Made by a program: the position numbers and the translations under genes | The notes under the pieces: generated by a model | Databases searched by the model: none | Told to the model about the DNA's origin: nothing | What the model saw: the letters and a program-made list of their open reading frames with translations, nothing else | Assembly (NCBI RefSeq): GCF_004803695.1 | Contig: NZ_CP039393.1 | Location: forward strand, 1,426,001-1,490,000 | Source of the DNA: Muribaculum gordoncarteri | GTDB taxonomy: Bacteria > Bacteroidota > Bacteroidia > Bacteroidales > Muribaculaceae | Reading direction: 5' to 3' | DNA: 64,000 nucleotides | Shown here: positions 38,424 through 46,290 of the stretch, in pieces | How the letters are laid out: each line of letters begins with the position of its first letter | Position numbering within the stretch: the stretch's first letter is position 1

Positions 38424-38990
38424 TCAATCTGTATGCTCCGTGAAAATCTCACGAAAGCGGTGGAGCTGGCGGCGCGAGATATTGAGGTATGAGGCGATTT
38501 CACCCATAGATACAAGTTTATGGATATTAGGAAATCGCTCTATCAGTTGTCGGTAACGTTTGATGAGTGAATAATAGTAGCTGTTAAGTATAGTTTGGTG
38601 CGCTTGTAGGAACAAGGACTGGACAAGCCGCAGATGAAGTTCCGGATTATTCTCAATGTATATGCGAATCTGTTTTGTCGGGACTACCATCACATCGGAA
38701 TCTTCCAGTGCTATGATATCAGTGGTTATTGGCCGGTTGAACATTGTTGCCGAGTAGTTTGCCAACACTGCATTTCTGAATACTAAACCAACGACTTTAT
38801 GATTACCTTCGCTGTCAGTCAACGTATGCTTGAAGCCGCCGGTCTTTATCCAGCCGCAGAATTTCAACTCTTCGCCGGAATGCACGAAACATTCACCTCG
38901 ACGGAAATGCCGAAGCTCACCATGACTTTCGCATATATTTTTCCAAAAAGCGAAGTCTATATCTCGCTCAAAGTCGTTAAACTTCTCCAT
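38424..38990 (-). CDS. Crp/Fnr-family transcriptional regulator
   Basis: 188 residues, the usual length for Bacteroidetes members. N-terminal cyclic-nucleotide-binding-like beta roll (about 20-110: RRGECFVHSGEELKFCGWIK), a long dimerisation helix (about 115-145) and a C-terminal HTH: MGEIASYLNISRRQLHRFRE. No Fe-S cysteine set is seen, so the effector is unknown. It is divergent from the radical SAM operon, and the shared intergenic region has a near-perfect CRP-type palindrome, so it probably controls that operon. Confidence 0.85.
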   Translation of the reverse strand: MEKFNDFERDIDFAFWKNICESHGELRHFRRGECFVHSGEELKFCGWIKTGGFKHTLTDSEGNHKVVGLVFRNAVLANYSATMFNRPITTDIIALEDSDVMVVPTKQIRIYIENNPELHLRLVQSLFLQAHQTILNSYYYSLIKRYRQLIERFPNIHKLVSMGEIASYLNISRRQLHRFREIFTEHTD

Positions 38991-39059
38991 AGTGCAAATT
39001 TATCATTTTCTTTATGATGTTATGCCATAAGATATTCTCAATATTGAAGAAATCAGCAT

Positions 39060-39107
39060 AAGTGTGACATTTGTCACACTTAAAATCAAATATTCTCACT
39101 AAATTTG
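39060..39107 (+). promoter_or_regulatory. CRP-type operator and -7 box ahead of the radical SAM operon
   Basis: The inverted repeat AAGTGTGACA-TT-TGTCACACTT (39060-39081) contains TGTGA-N6-TCACA (39063-39078), the classic CRP/FNR-superfamily consensus. A -7 box TAAATTTG is at 39100-39107 with no proper -33 element. The palindrome centre lies about 41 bases upstream of the predicted start site, the position of a class II activator. Confidence 0.7.
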
Positions 39108-39177
39108 CAATGTATACAATCAGTTATCATCTTATTGGATAGCAAAGTAAGAATGACTGCCTAAAATATAGTGCAAT

Positions 39178-39801
39178 ATGGGAATTAGCCTCTCAAAGAT
39201 CATAGGCGTGGCGCGTCACCGTCTTTCCACCGACGGCGACGGCGTGACAACGCTTGTGGCTTTTCATGGCTGTCCTCTCCGTTGCAGATATTGTCTTAAT
39301 CCGCAGTCGCTGGGCGACGGAAGCCGATTAAGAGAGTATTCGCCGCAGTCGCTTTATGATGAAGTGAGGATTGATGAATTGTATTTTCTCGCCACAAATG
39401 GCGGCATTACTTTCGGCGGCGGCGAGCCTTGTCTGCGCCCCGATTTCATCAGTGAGTTTCGTGGGCTTTGCGGTCCGGCCTGGCAAATCAATCTTGAAAC
39501 ATCGCTTAATGTTCCATCGGCCAACATCGAGGCGTTGCTCCCGGTTGTCAATACTCTGATTATCGACATCAAGGATATGAATCCCGACATTTACCGTAAC
39601 TATACGGGGCAGAGCAATGACCTTGTTCTTGACAATCTACGCCTGATTGCGGAGTCCGGACGCCAAAGCGACTGCATAATCCGCATACCGCTGATACCCA
39701 ACTATAACACCGATACCGACCGCGAGGCAAGCCGCAAGGCTCTTGAAGCACTCGGCTTCAACCGATTCGATCTATTCACCTATCAAATCCGCAAACACTG
39801 A
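39178..39801 (+). CDS. Radical SAM protein, glycyl-radical-enzyme-activase (PflA)-like
   Basis: 207 residues. The radical SAM [4Fe-4S] motif is CPLRCRYC (C-x3-C-x2-C) near residue 32, in the context VAFHGCPLRCRYCLNPQSL. GGITFGGGEPCLRPDF is the GGE motif binding S-adenosylmethionine, and IDIKDMNPDIYRNYTG resembles PflA. It is shorter than usual activases (about 245-300) and lacks the extra ferredoxin-like cluster domain. No glycyl radical enzyme is encoded nearby. The next gene starts 2 bases after its stop, so coupling is likely. Confidence 0.85.
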   Translation: MGISLSKIIGVARHRLSTDGDGVTTLVAFHGCPLRCRYCLNPQSLGDGSRLREYSPQSLYDEVRIDELYFLATNGGITFGGGEPCLRPDFISEFRGLCGPAWQINLETSLNVPSANIEALLPVVNTLIIDIKDMNPDIYRNYTGQSNDLVLDNLRLIAESGRQSDCIIRIPLIPNYNTDTDREASRKALEALGFNRFDLFTYQIRKH

Positions 39802-39803
39802 CT

Positions 39804-40610
39804 ATGGCACGAGGAAAGCAGACCTGCAAGATATTGAAAGAGATACGTCGGCAGATTGCCGAGGCAAACGGCATCGAGTTCGCTACATCGGAATGTCGCT
39901 ACAAGGGCGACTGCCTCGGCACATGCCCCAAATGCGAAGCCGAAGTCCGCTACTTGGAGCAGCAGCTCCGCGCCCGCTCCCTTGCCGGGAAAGCCGTTGC
40001 CATTGCCGGAATCTCAGCAGGGATGATTATCATGTCGGGGTGCAGCGGCACATCATCATCGAATCAGTCAAACGAAACATTGCAGGGCGAACCGATCGAA
40101 ATAGCTGATACATTGGATTTCGAGGGCGAAATTGATGAGGAATGCTTATTATCCAAAACCAGAGATACAATTTTCAATTCTGCAATCGAAGTTTCAGGTA
40201 TCAAAGAAGGTGAGATAAGCCATGATCCTAATGAAGTAGTAACACAAGGTGAAATGCCGGAAGAGCGGCCGAAAAATCCGGATGAAAGTGGAATTTACAG
40301 TTGTGTTGAACAGCTGCCACAATTTCCGGGAGGTCCCGCTGAAATGTTACGTTTCATAGGTCAACATTTGAAATATCCCGAAGAGCAATTAATGGAGGAG
40401 ATTCAAGGTCGTGTGGTAGTACAGTTCTATGTTGACACATTAGGTCGTGTTTGTGAGCCGAAAATAGTACGAGATAAAGATTCTGCTCTTGACCGTGAGG
40501 CTTTACGGGTAGTAAGATTATTCCCTAATTTTACTCCCGGCATTATTAATGGCAAAAAAGTCAACACATATTTTACTCTTCCCATTACATTCAAATTACC
40601 CCCAGATTGA
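39804..40610 (+). CDS. Four-cysteine N-terminal module plus TonB C-terminal domain
   Basis: 268 residues. Residues 1-60 are a charged helical module with Cys8 and C-x5-C-x3-C-x2-C (Cys31, 37, 41, 44; CRYKGDCLGTCPKC). Residues 62-80 are a hydrophobic stretch ending in MSGC, like a lipobox, but placed 60 residues from the start. An acidic linker (about 85-160) follows, then a TonB C-terminal domain (about 165-268: YSCVEQLPQFPGGPAEMLRF, GRVVVQFYVDTLGRV). The module would stay in the cytoplasm, the TonB part in the periplasm. Role unknown; the context points to the radical SAM protein as partner. Confidence 0.8.
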   Translation: MARGKQTCKILKEIRRQIAEANGIEFATSECRYKGDCLGTCPKCEAEVRYLEQQLRARSLAGKAVAIAGISAGMIIMSGCSGTSSSNQSNETLQGEPIEIADTLDFEGEIDEECLLSKTRDTIFNSAIEVSGIKEGEISHDPNEVVTQGEMPEERPKNPDESGIYSCVEQLPQFPGGPAEMLRFIGQHLKYPEEQLMEEIQGRVVVQFYVDTLGRVCEPKIVRDKDSALDREALRVVRLFPNFTPGIINGKKVNTYFTLPITFKLPPD

Positions 40611-40612
40611 TT

Positions 40613-41560
40613 ATGGCACGAGGAAAGCAGACCTGCAAGATACTGAAAGAGATACGCCGACAGATTGCCGAGGCTAACGGCATTGAGTTCGTGACATCAG
40701 AATGTCGCTATAAGGGCGACTGCCTCGGTACGTGCCCCAAATGTGAGTCCGAGGTTCGCTACCTTGAGCAACAACTCCGCGCCCGCTCACTTGCCGGGAA
40801 AGCCGTAGCCCTTGCCGGAATATCGGCGGCTTCCATCGCCATGCTCATGCCGATGACCTCTGAGGCCCAGAACGTGCAAGAACCGCAGAACATTTTGAAA
40901 GGGAACATACCGGCAATGACAGATACAATAACCGTCAAAGGCATTGTGCTGAGTGGCGACACGTTGCCCGACGGTACTATTTCAAAAGAGCCATTAATCG
41001 GAGCGACTATTTCAAATAGACGCACTGCGTTAGGTGCCATATCCGATTTAGATGGTCATTTCGGATTACCGGTCTGCATCGGCGATACATTGAAAGTGGA
41101 ATATGTCGGTTATGAACCGCAGACGATTGTCGTAACCGAGAATATGAGAACCGTAGAAATCACACTTACTCCGGATTATAATGCGTTACCGGGCGAATTT
41201 GTTTTTGGTGGTGCTATTTCAGTTAAAAGGGAGGAAAATCATTATCTTGACCTCAATGTGAAAGATGAGTATGGCAATCTGATGGAAAGAGATAAATTGG
41301 ATATTTCGAGAATTTGGATTGATGAGGACGGAGAGGAAGATTACGAATATCTTTCACCGGAATACCTTGACGAGAAACATTCATGCCGTATTTATTGGGA
41401 TTATGACTATGGATTGCAAGACGAAGATGGCAAGCCGCTGAAAGAAGCTACTCTCCGCATCGAGGCAGAGGGTTACGATGACCCGGTAACAATCAAGGTC
41501 AAATATCCCAAACGCAACGCCAAGAAAACCATCAAGTTCAAACATAGAAAGCAGAAATAG
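40613..41560 (+). CDS. Four-cysteine N-terminal module plus carboxypeptidase-regulatory-like domain
   Basis: 315 residues from the ATG at 40613, chosen because the N-terminus then matches the preceding gene; the TTG at 40607 is rejected. The first 60 residues are nearly identical to those of the neighbour (same five cysteines), then comes a hydrophobic segment (about 62-80) ending TSEAQ, which resembles a signal peptidase I site. A CarboxypepD_reg-like beta sandwich follows (about 98-180: EPLIGATISNRRTALGAISD, DGHFGLPV), then a less recognisable C-terminal part rich in Asp/Glu. Two bases separate it from the upstream stop. Confidence 0.8.
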   Translation: MARGKQTCKILKEIRRQIAEANGIEFVTSECRYKGDCLGTCPKCESEVRYLEQQLRARSLAGKAVALAGISAASIAMLMPMTSEAQNVQEPQNILKGNIPAMTDTITVKGIVLSGDTLPDGTISKEPLIGATISNRRTALGAISDLDGHFGLPVCIGDTLKVEYVGYEPQTIVVTENMRTVEITLTPDYNALPGEFVFGGAISVKREENHYLDLNVKDEYGNLMERDKLDISRIWIDEDGEEDYEYLSPEYLDEKHSCRIYWDYDYGLQDEDGKPLKEATLRIEAEGYDDPVTIKVKYPKRNAKKTIKFKHRKQK

Positions 41561-41576
41561 TGATGAAGATATATTT

Positions 41577-43275
41577 AGGGATACTCAGTTAATTGCCAAC
41601 TAATTGTTTGCCAAAGTCGTAGATATTTTGTAACTTTACAATGAACCCCCGATGGACCCATCACGGGCTTATTCGGGGGTAATTCTTAAAATAATTGTAC
41701 GTGAAGTTACGAAAAATATCCGAGATTACGGCCACGTTGCCGTTTACCGAGTTCGATTTCATGCAAAAATATCGCGAGAGTTTTGCCGTAAGCGAGCTCG
41801 GGCGCATCCATGCGCAATTGCCATTGAAAGAACTGGCAGAGAAAATCCGTTCGCATTTTCCCAAAACGCATCCTCAGGGCAACACTCCGATGTTCCCGCC
41901 GGAGGGAGAGGTGGCGCTGATGTTTCTCAAGCCATATACCGGACAGTCGGATGACGGCCTGATCGAGATGCTCAACGGCAGTATACACATACAGATGTTC
42001 TGCGGGGTGCTCATAGATCCGGCCAACCCCATAAAGAACGGCAAGATAGTCAGTGCTATCCGTCAGCGTATAGCCGGAGCTCTTGATATCAAAGAACTAC
42101 AGAAATTGCTGTATGACAAGTGGGGCGGTTTGTTAAAAGACAAGAACCTGTGCCTGACCGACGCCACCTGTTACGAGAGCCATCTGCGATTCCCGACAGA
42201 TGTAAAGCTGTTGTGGGAATGCTGCGAGTGGATTCAATCACTTATAAAAAAGACCTGCAAGGCGTTGAAGGAACGGTTGCCACGCAACAAGTATCGTGAT
42301 ATTGACCGCGACAGACTCACCTATGCCAAGCATCGCAAGCACACCAGGGCGGCAACCGCCAAACTCCGCCGTCGATTGCTCGGCCTGCTTTCCAAACAGA
42401 TAGGTCAATGGAACAGAATCTGCAAGATACACACCGTTGACATCACGCTCACCGCAGAGCAAAGCAAGCGTCTCAGTGCATTAAAAGAGGTGTATCGCCA
42501 GCAGAGCGCACTTGCTCAGAAAAAGGAGGTGAAACACCGTATCGTCAGCATAGACCGTCCGTACATCCGTCCTATTGTCAGAGGCAAGGAGAACAAGCGA
42601 GTGGAGTTCGGAGTCAAGGTCAACAACATCCAGATTGACGGAATTTCATTCATCGAACACCATTCCTTCGAAGCCTTCAACGAGGGCGTGAGATTACAGG
42701 AGTGTATTGAATATCAACAGGAACTGACCGGTATCAAAGTGACCAGGGTAGGGGCAGACACCATCTATGCCAACAACGACAACCGGCGGTATTGCACCGA
42801 AAACGGCATGACGACCTGTTTTGTCCGCAAAGGCCCGAAGCCCAAGGATGAAGATGCTGACATAAGCACAGCCCGACGAATAATCGGGACACTGCGCTCT
42901 ACCGCCATGGAGGGCAGTTTCGGTAATCAGAAACAACACTACAGCGTTGGCCGGATAGCGGCACGCAACTCCCGCAGCGAAACCCTGCTGCTCTTTTTCG
43001 GCATCCACATGGCAAACGCCGCAACACTTGCCGCCCGACAACTCGCCATCGAAGAAAAAGAGAAGCAGTTACAAAAACAGCGAGCGTGAAAAATCATACT
43101 GTCATCTCATCTCCGAAGCACATCGGAGGCGAATCAGTGTATCCCTATTTGTCCGAAATGTCATATTTTATCGCCGAGAATTGAAAATTTGCCCTCATAA
43201 TCAAAACAGCACCGCCATAGGGCGACCACGCTCCATTTTCAGCTTGATAAATCAAGCCATTAACTGAATATCCCT
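41577..43275 (+). mobile_element. IS1182-like insertion sequence (1699 bp) with ATTT duplication
   Basis: Terminal inverted repeats AGGGATACTCAGTTAATTGC (left) and AGGGATATTCAGTTAATGGC (right, complement). The target duplication ATTT (41573-41576 and 43276-43279) is confirmed by the restored reading frame of the interrupted gene. An ACCCCCGA / TCGGGGGT hairpin (41645-41680) lies just upstream of the transposase start and could block outside transcription. Confidence 0.88.
41701..43089 (+). CDS. IS1182-like transposase
   Basis: 462 residues from a GTG at 41701 (a TTG at 41695 is also possible). The DUF772-like N-terminal segment PPEGEVALMFLKPYTGQSDD precedes the DDE domain: LTDATCYESH (Asp), VGADTIYANNDNR (Asp) and STAMEGSFGNQKQHY (Glu). 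Intact, so the insertion may be recent. Confidence 0.88.
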   Translation: MKLRKISEITATLPFTEFDFMQKYRESFAVSELGRIHAQLPLKELAEKIRSHFPKTHPQGNTPMFPPEGEVALMFLKPYTGQSDDGLIEMLNGSIHIQMFCGVLIDPANPIKNGKIVSAIRQRIAGALDIKELQKLLYDKWGGLLKDKNLCLTDATCYESHLRFPTDVKLLWECCEWIQSLIKKTCKALKERLPRNKYRDIDRDRLTYAKHRKHTRAATAKLRRRLLGLLSKQIGQWNRICKIHTVDITLTAEQSKRLSALKEVYRQQSALAQKKEVKHRIVSIDRPYIRPIVRGKENKRVEFGVKVNNIQIDGISFIEHHSFEAFNEGVRLQECIEYQQELTGIKVTRVGADTIYANNDNRRYCTENGMTTCFVRKGPKPKDEDADISTARRIIGTLRSTAMEGSFGNQKQHYSVGRIAARNSRSETLLLFFGIHMANAATLAARQLAIEEKEKQLQKQRA

Positions 43276-43723
43276 ATTTATTGATAATAATGTCAGCCTT
43301 AATTTCTTCTTGCTCTTATCGCAGTGATAATATTTCCGATAAAGGCGAGTGGGTAAGCGTGCCTGTCGATAGTTTTGCAGAAGGTTACAATAATATTGGC
43401 GGACAGGTTTATTGGGGATATATAGTCGGAACGGATTTCACTGAAAAAGAGAATGTCGGCGCGGATAGTGAAACATTCCGTGTGTGCAAAGGCTCGGAGT
43501 ACGCCAAAGACAAGTATCATGTATATTATCCGCAAAATGAGGTATGCTTTGACGGCTTAGATTGCGCTGGAACTGTCGCAGAGGAGATAGTGCTTAGAGG
43601 TGCAAAACCGTCACAATTCAAATATATTGGCAATGGCTATGCTGTTTCCGGAAACAAGATGTTTCACGACGGCGAAGTGATTGAATGGAATGACAGTATC
43701 GCAAATCTCAATTTATAGCCGCT

Positions 43724-44563
43724 ATGTCCGATTCTCTCCGATATAAGATAGTGCTGTGGATGGTGTGGGTGCAGATCGCGCTCCTACCTGTTGTCATCTT
43801 GATGATAAACGTGACGAATAGCGGCGTGATGTGGCGATGGAATTTAATCAACAACCTTTTAGTTGTAGGTTATATTCTCGGTCTGCTCGTCCTACCTGTC
43901 AGCCGAGGTCTTGAAAAACCGAAATTTCTGAAATGGTGGTTGAGAATAGATTCCTGGTTTTCGATCATTCCCGCCATTCTTATATTGCCGCTGTTATTTT
44001 ACTGTGGCCGACATTTTATTGTGGCTGAAGATGGCGATTATGTGCTTTATGAAAGTAGAGGTGTTATGATGGCTAGATTAGGCAAAAAAGAGGGTCTGTT
44101 CATTCGCGAACTGTCACATAGCATCAGACTGTATGATTATGGAAACAGAAAAGTCGACTGTTTCAAAGTCGACACACTGAAAGGTTGCATGTATGGACTG
44201 GAGTACGGGGCATCGCCTACCGCATGGGTTATTCCTATTGATTCTGCACGTTATCATCGTCATGCCAGTGACATATCGGTTCTCATTGACAGTCTGTATC
44301 AAGTCCAGCCGTTGTTGTCGCAAAAATATTACGGTACATTTGTTTTCCCAGACAACTTCGTTGAAATTAATTACGAAGGAGGAGAAATAGTGTATGAAGA
44401 TTCCATAACTTATAATATTGATTTTCTTGGAAAAGATAGTTTGAGTGTGACGATTTTTAATAACGACTTTACCCAGTTGTCATTCCCTAAAAATGCTATT
44501 GGCAATCTCTCACCGCAAGAAGTCAGAACTTTCATAGAGGTACTGAAAGGAGGCCAACGATGA
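43724..44563 (+). CDS. Hypothetical membrane protein, 279 aa
   Basis: Three membrane segments in the first 110 residues (VWVQIALLPVVILMINV, LLVVGYILGLLVLPV, FSIIPAILILPLLFYC), then a soluble domain of about 170 residues with beta-rich sequence (DYVLYESRGVMMARLG). No family recognised. It starts 5 bases after the split lipoprotein gene. The 3' end encodes KGGQR on DNA reading AAAGGAGGCC, which doubles as a ribosome-binding-like sequence for the ATG at 44560. Confidence 0.7.
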   Translation: MSDSLRYKIVLWMVWVQIALLPVVILMINVTNSGVMWRWNLINNLLVVGYILGLLVLPVSRGLEKPKFLKWWLRIDSWFSIIPAILILPLLFYCGRHFIVAEDGDYVLYESRGVMMARLGKKEGLFIRELSHSIRLYDYGNRKVDCFKVDTLKGCMYGLEYGASPTAWVIPIDSARYHRHASDISVLIDSLYQVQPLLSQKYYGTFVFPDNFVEINYEGGEIVYEDSITYNIDFLGKDSLSVTIFNNDFTQLSFPKNAIGNLSPQEVRTFIEVLKGGQR

Positions 44564-44628
44564 AAACATGGATTAATACAATCAACAAGATTATAAAAAT
44601 AGATATCGGTGAAAGAATAGTGATATGA
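44560..44628 (+). CDS. Possible 22-aa leader ORF
   Basis: ATG overlaps the preceding stop (ATGA) and its own stop overlaps the next start (ATATGA). A purine-rich AAAGGAGG lies at the right distance upstream. The peptide MKTWINTINKIIKIDIGERI has no known match. It may only serve to couple translation of the flanking genes. Confidence 0.3.
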   Translation: MKTWINTINKIIKIDIGERIVI

Positions 44629-45407
44629 AACCGGTATATCGTATATTTTGGATAATGCTGATTGTGATAGCAAGTGCTGCTGTTGCATCCGCCCAAGCTG
44701 TTTTCTCAGTAGAGCAAATAAGCTACGTTGAATATGCCAATGCTGAAAAGGAGTTTTCATGCTATAATGTAATTCCGACAGACTCCATTGCCGACAACGA
44801 AATCGTAAGTATGGTGTTAAAAGAATCGCAGGCTAAGTTTGAACGGATTGATTCTGTCATCCGACAAGAAATATATTACGTGATAGAAGCAGACGGGGTT
44901 GGGTTTAACAAACAACGGTTATTATATCTTCCGGAATTGAAGTTGTATGGTTTTGTAATCCCGGACAGTCCGCATGACGATTCTATATGGTGGTTTGACT
45001 CCGAGAGTGGAAAGTATATATGTAGTGCGGCCTATCCAACAGTTATAAACGCCAACGGGATGTATGTATCGCAGATCGGCTATGATTGCGATTGGCCGTT
45101 AGATTTGAGATTTTTTCGCCGAGAAGGAAATGACTTTTATGAATTTGAGTCATATAAGAGCACTCAATATAATGGTGAACCACTATACTGTCAGGCAGAA
45201 GAGTCCGGGCTTCGCACTATCTTCTGGCATGACAATAATACGTTGTATCTGAAAACCATCGACCATAACCGTCAAGAATCGGTATACCTAAAAATCAAGG
45301 TTCAGCAGTCTGTCAGGGATATGCTTGAAAATATGATGCCGAATGATGCTGTCAGACCTGCTCCGAAAAAGTCAATCAGGAATCAAGAGAAAGGAGGCAA
45401 GCGATGA
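44625..45407 (+). CDS. Secreted hypothetical protein, 260 aa
   Basis: N-terminal signal peptide (MKPVYRIFWIMLIVIASAAV, cleavage after ASAQA). The rest is a soluble, aromatic-rich domain (WWFDSESGKYICSAAYPTVI, DYDWPL-like segments) of unknown type. The C-terminus ends KGGKR and its DNA (AAAGGAGGCAAGCG) again supplies a strong ribosome-binding sequence for the next gene, which overlaps by 4 bases. Confidence 0.7.
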   Translation: MKPVYRIFWIMLIVIASAAVASAQAVFSVEQISYVEYANAEKEFSCYNVIPTDSIADNEIVSMVLKESQAKFERIDSVIRQEIYYVIEADGVGFNKQRLLYLPELKLYGFVIPDSPHDDSIWWFDSESGKYICSAAYPTVINANGMYVSQIGYDCDWPLDLRFFRREGNDFYEFESYKSTQYNGEPLYCQAEESGLRTIFWHDNNTLYLKTIDHNRQESVYLKIKVQQSVRDMLENMMPNDAVRPAPKKSIRNQEKGGKR

Positions 45408-45703
45408 AACTGATATACAAAGCAAAATGGCCGATTGTCATATTATTTGCAATCACATTCGTGGCTTCTTTTGCAGTTCTTTTTGTAGGAGAAACAGCAG
45501 TTGTCAACAGGTGTCTGTTGGTAGCGAATGTCTTACTGATAATGGCGCAGTTGGCAAACGTGGTTTATGCGTTTAGAAATAGGCATAAAGATATTGGAAT
45601 CGCATTACTTGTCTGCCTTCTCATTGGTATTGGGCTGATGTGGGTAATATATATTTGGAGCTGGAATTATACCGTTAAAGCATTAACAATAGGCTTTGAA
45701 TGA
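45404..45703 (+). CDS. Small membrane protein, 99 aa
   Basis: Three hydrophobic segments (PIVILFAITFVASFAVLFV, CLLVANVLLIMAQLANVV, IGIALLVCLLIGIGLMWVI). It overlaps both neighbours by four bases (ATGA). No family recognised. A small multi-pass protein within the unknown membrane-gene cluster. Confidence 0.65.
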   Translation: MKLIYKAKWPIVILFAITFVASFAVLFVGETAVVNRCLLVANVLLIMAQLANVVYAFRNRHKDIGIALLVCLLIGIGLMWVIYIWSWNYTVKALTIGFE

Positions 45704-46290
45704 AGAATTTATTGTACATATCTGCCATTGTCGGCAATTTCTTGTTGTTGATTTACGCCGTTATCTTGATTGTCGGAATTAGTGGCGGTTGGCTTGATCG
45801 TGAATTGTGGCTACATTCCGATGTGGCTAAAGTTGCACAACTCCTGCTCATGGCATCGGCGATGGGATTGTTATTTGCCAACATTCGTATTAGTCGGGAA
45901 CAATATGGCGGCAGGTATCTGTCATTGATTTTATGCGGGAACTTCTTTATCAATCCCTTCCTGAGCTTATATTTCTTGAGTGGTAAAACAGATAGCAAAC
46001 AGACATCAACGGCATTTTCAAAGCGCAATGTATATCTATTCCTTCGCAATGTGCAGATATTTTGGCTGCTATACACATTCGCGGCAGTGTTCTATACCCC
46101 GCTGATTGAGTCACAAATTGGCGAGATATTTTATCTCGGATTGATAATTGCGATAATCGCCTTTATACAAAAGAACATTTCAATTGCCGTAAGGCATGAC
46201 ACTCCCGGCTATATATTGCTGAATGTATGCCTATTCTTCATTTACGCACCATTCTATTCACGTCGCGTACTTAAAAATAACTGGCTATGA
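45700..46290 (+). CDS. Membrane protein, 196 aa
   Basis: About five hydrophobic segments (LLYISAIVGNFLLLIYAVIL, VAQLLLMASAMGLLFA, YLSLILCGNFFINPFLSLYF, FWLLYTFAAVFYT, GLIIAIIAFI). Four-base overlaps with genes on both sides. No family recognised; possibly a distant relative of the preceding 99-aa protein. Confidence 0.65.
   Translation: MKNLLYISAIVGNFLLLIYAVILIVGISGGWLDRELWLHSDVAKVAQLLLMASAMGLLFANIRISREQYGGRYLSLILCGNFFINPFLSLYFLSGKTDSKQTSTAFSKRNVYLFLRNVQIFWLLYTFAAVFYTPLIESQIGEIFYLGLIIAIIAFIQKNISIAVRHDTPGYILLNVCLFFIYAPFYSRRVLKNNWL

Larger units (their letters stand above)
41563..43718 (+). pseudogene. DKNYY-type lipoprotein gene split by an IS1182-like element
   Basis: Removing bases 41577-43275 and one copy of the ATTT duplication joins ATG AAG ATA TAT TT with A TTG ATA ATA ATG, restoring MKIYLLIIMSALISSC, a complete lipoprotein signal peptide with lipobox ISSC. 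The mature part has DKNYY-family features (AKDKYHVYYPQNEVCFDG, AVSGNKMFHDGEVIEW). The remaining frame 43281-43718 (145 codons) lacks its start and export signal, so the product is probably lost. The stop is five bases before the next gene. Confidence 0.8.

Noticed and set aside
38294-38515. Open frames over the ncRNA terminator and the Crp gene end
   Set aside because: They are shadows across a terminator hairpin and the HTH codons of the regulator.
39178-41560. Ribosomally synthesised peptide cluster next to the radical SAM protein
   Set aside because: No short precursor peptide and no SPASM-type domain is present; the neighbours are full-length envelope proteins.
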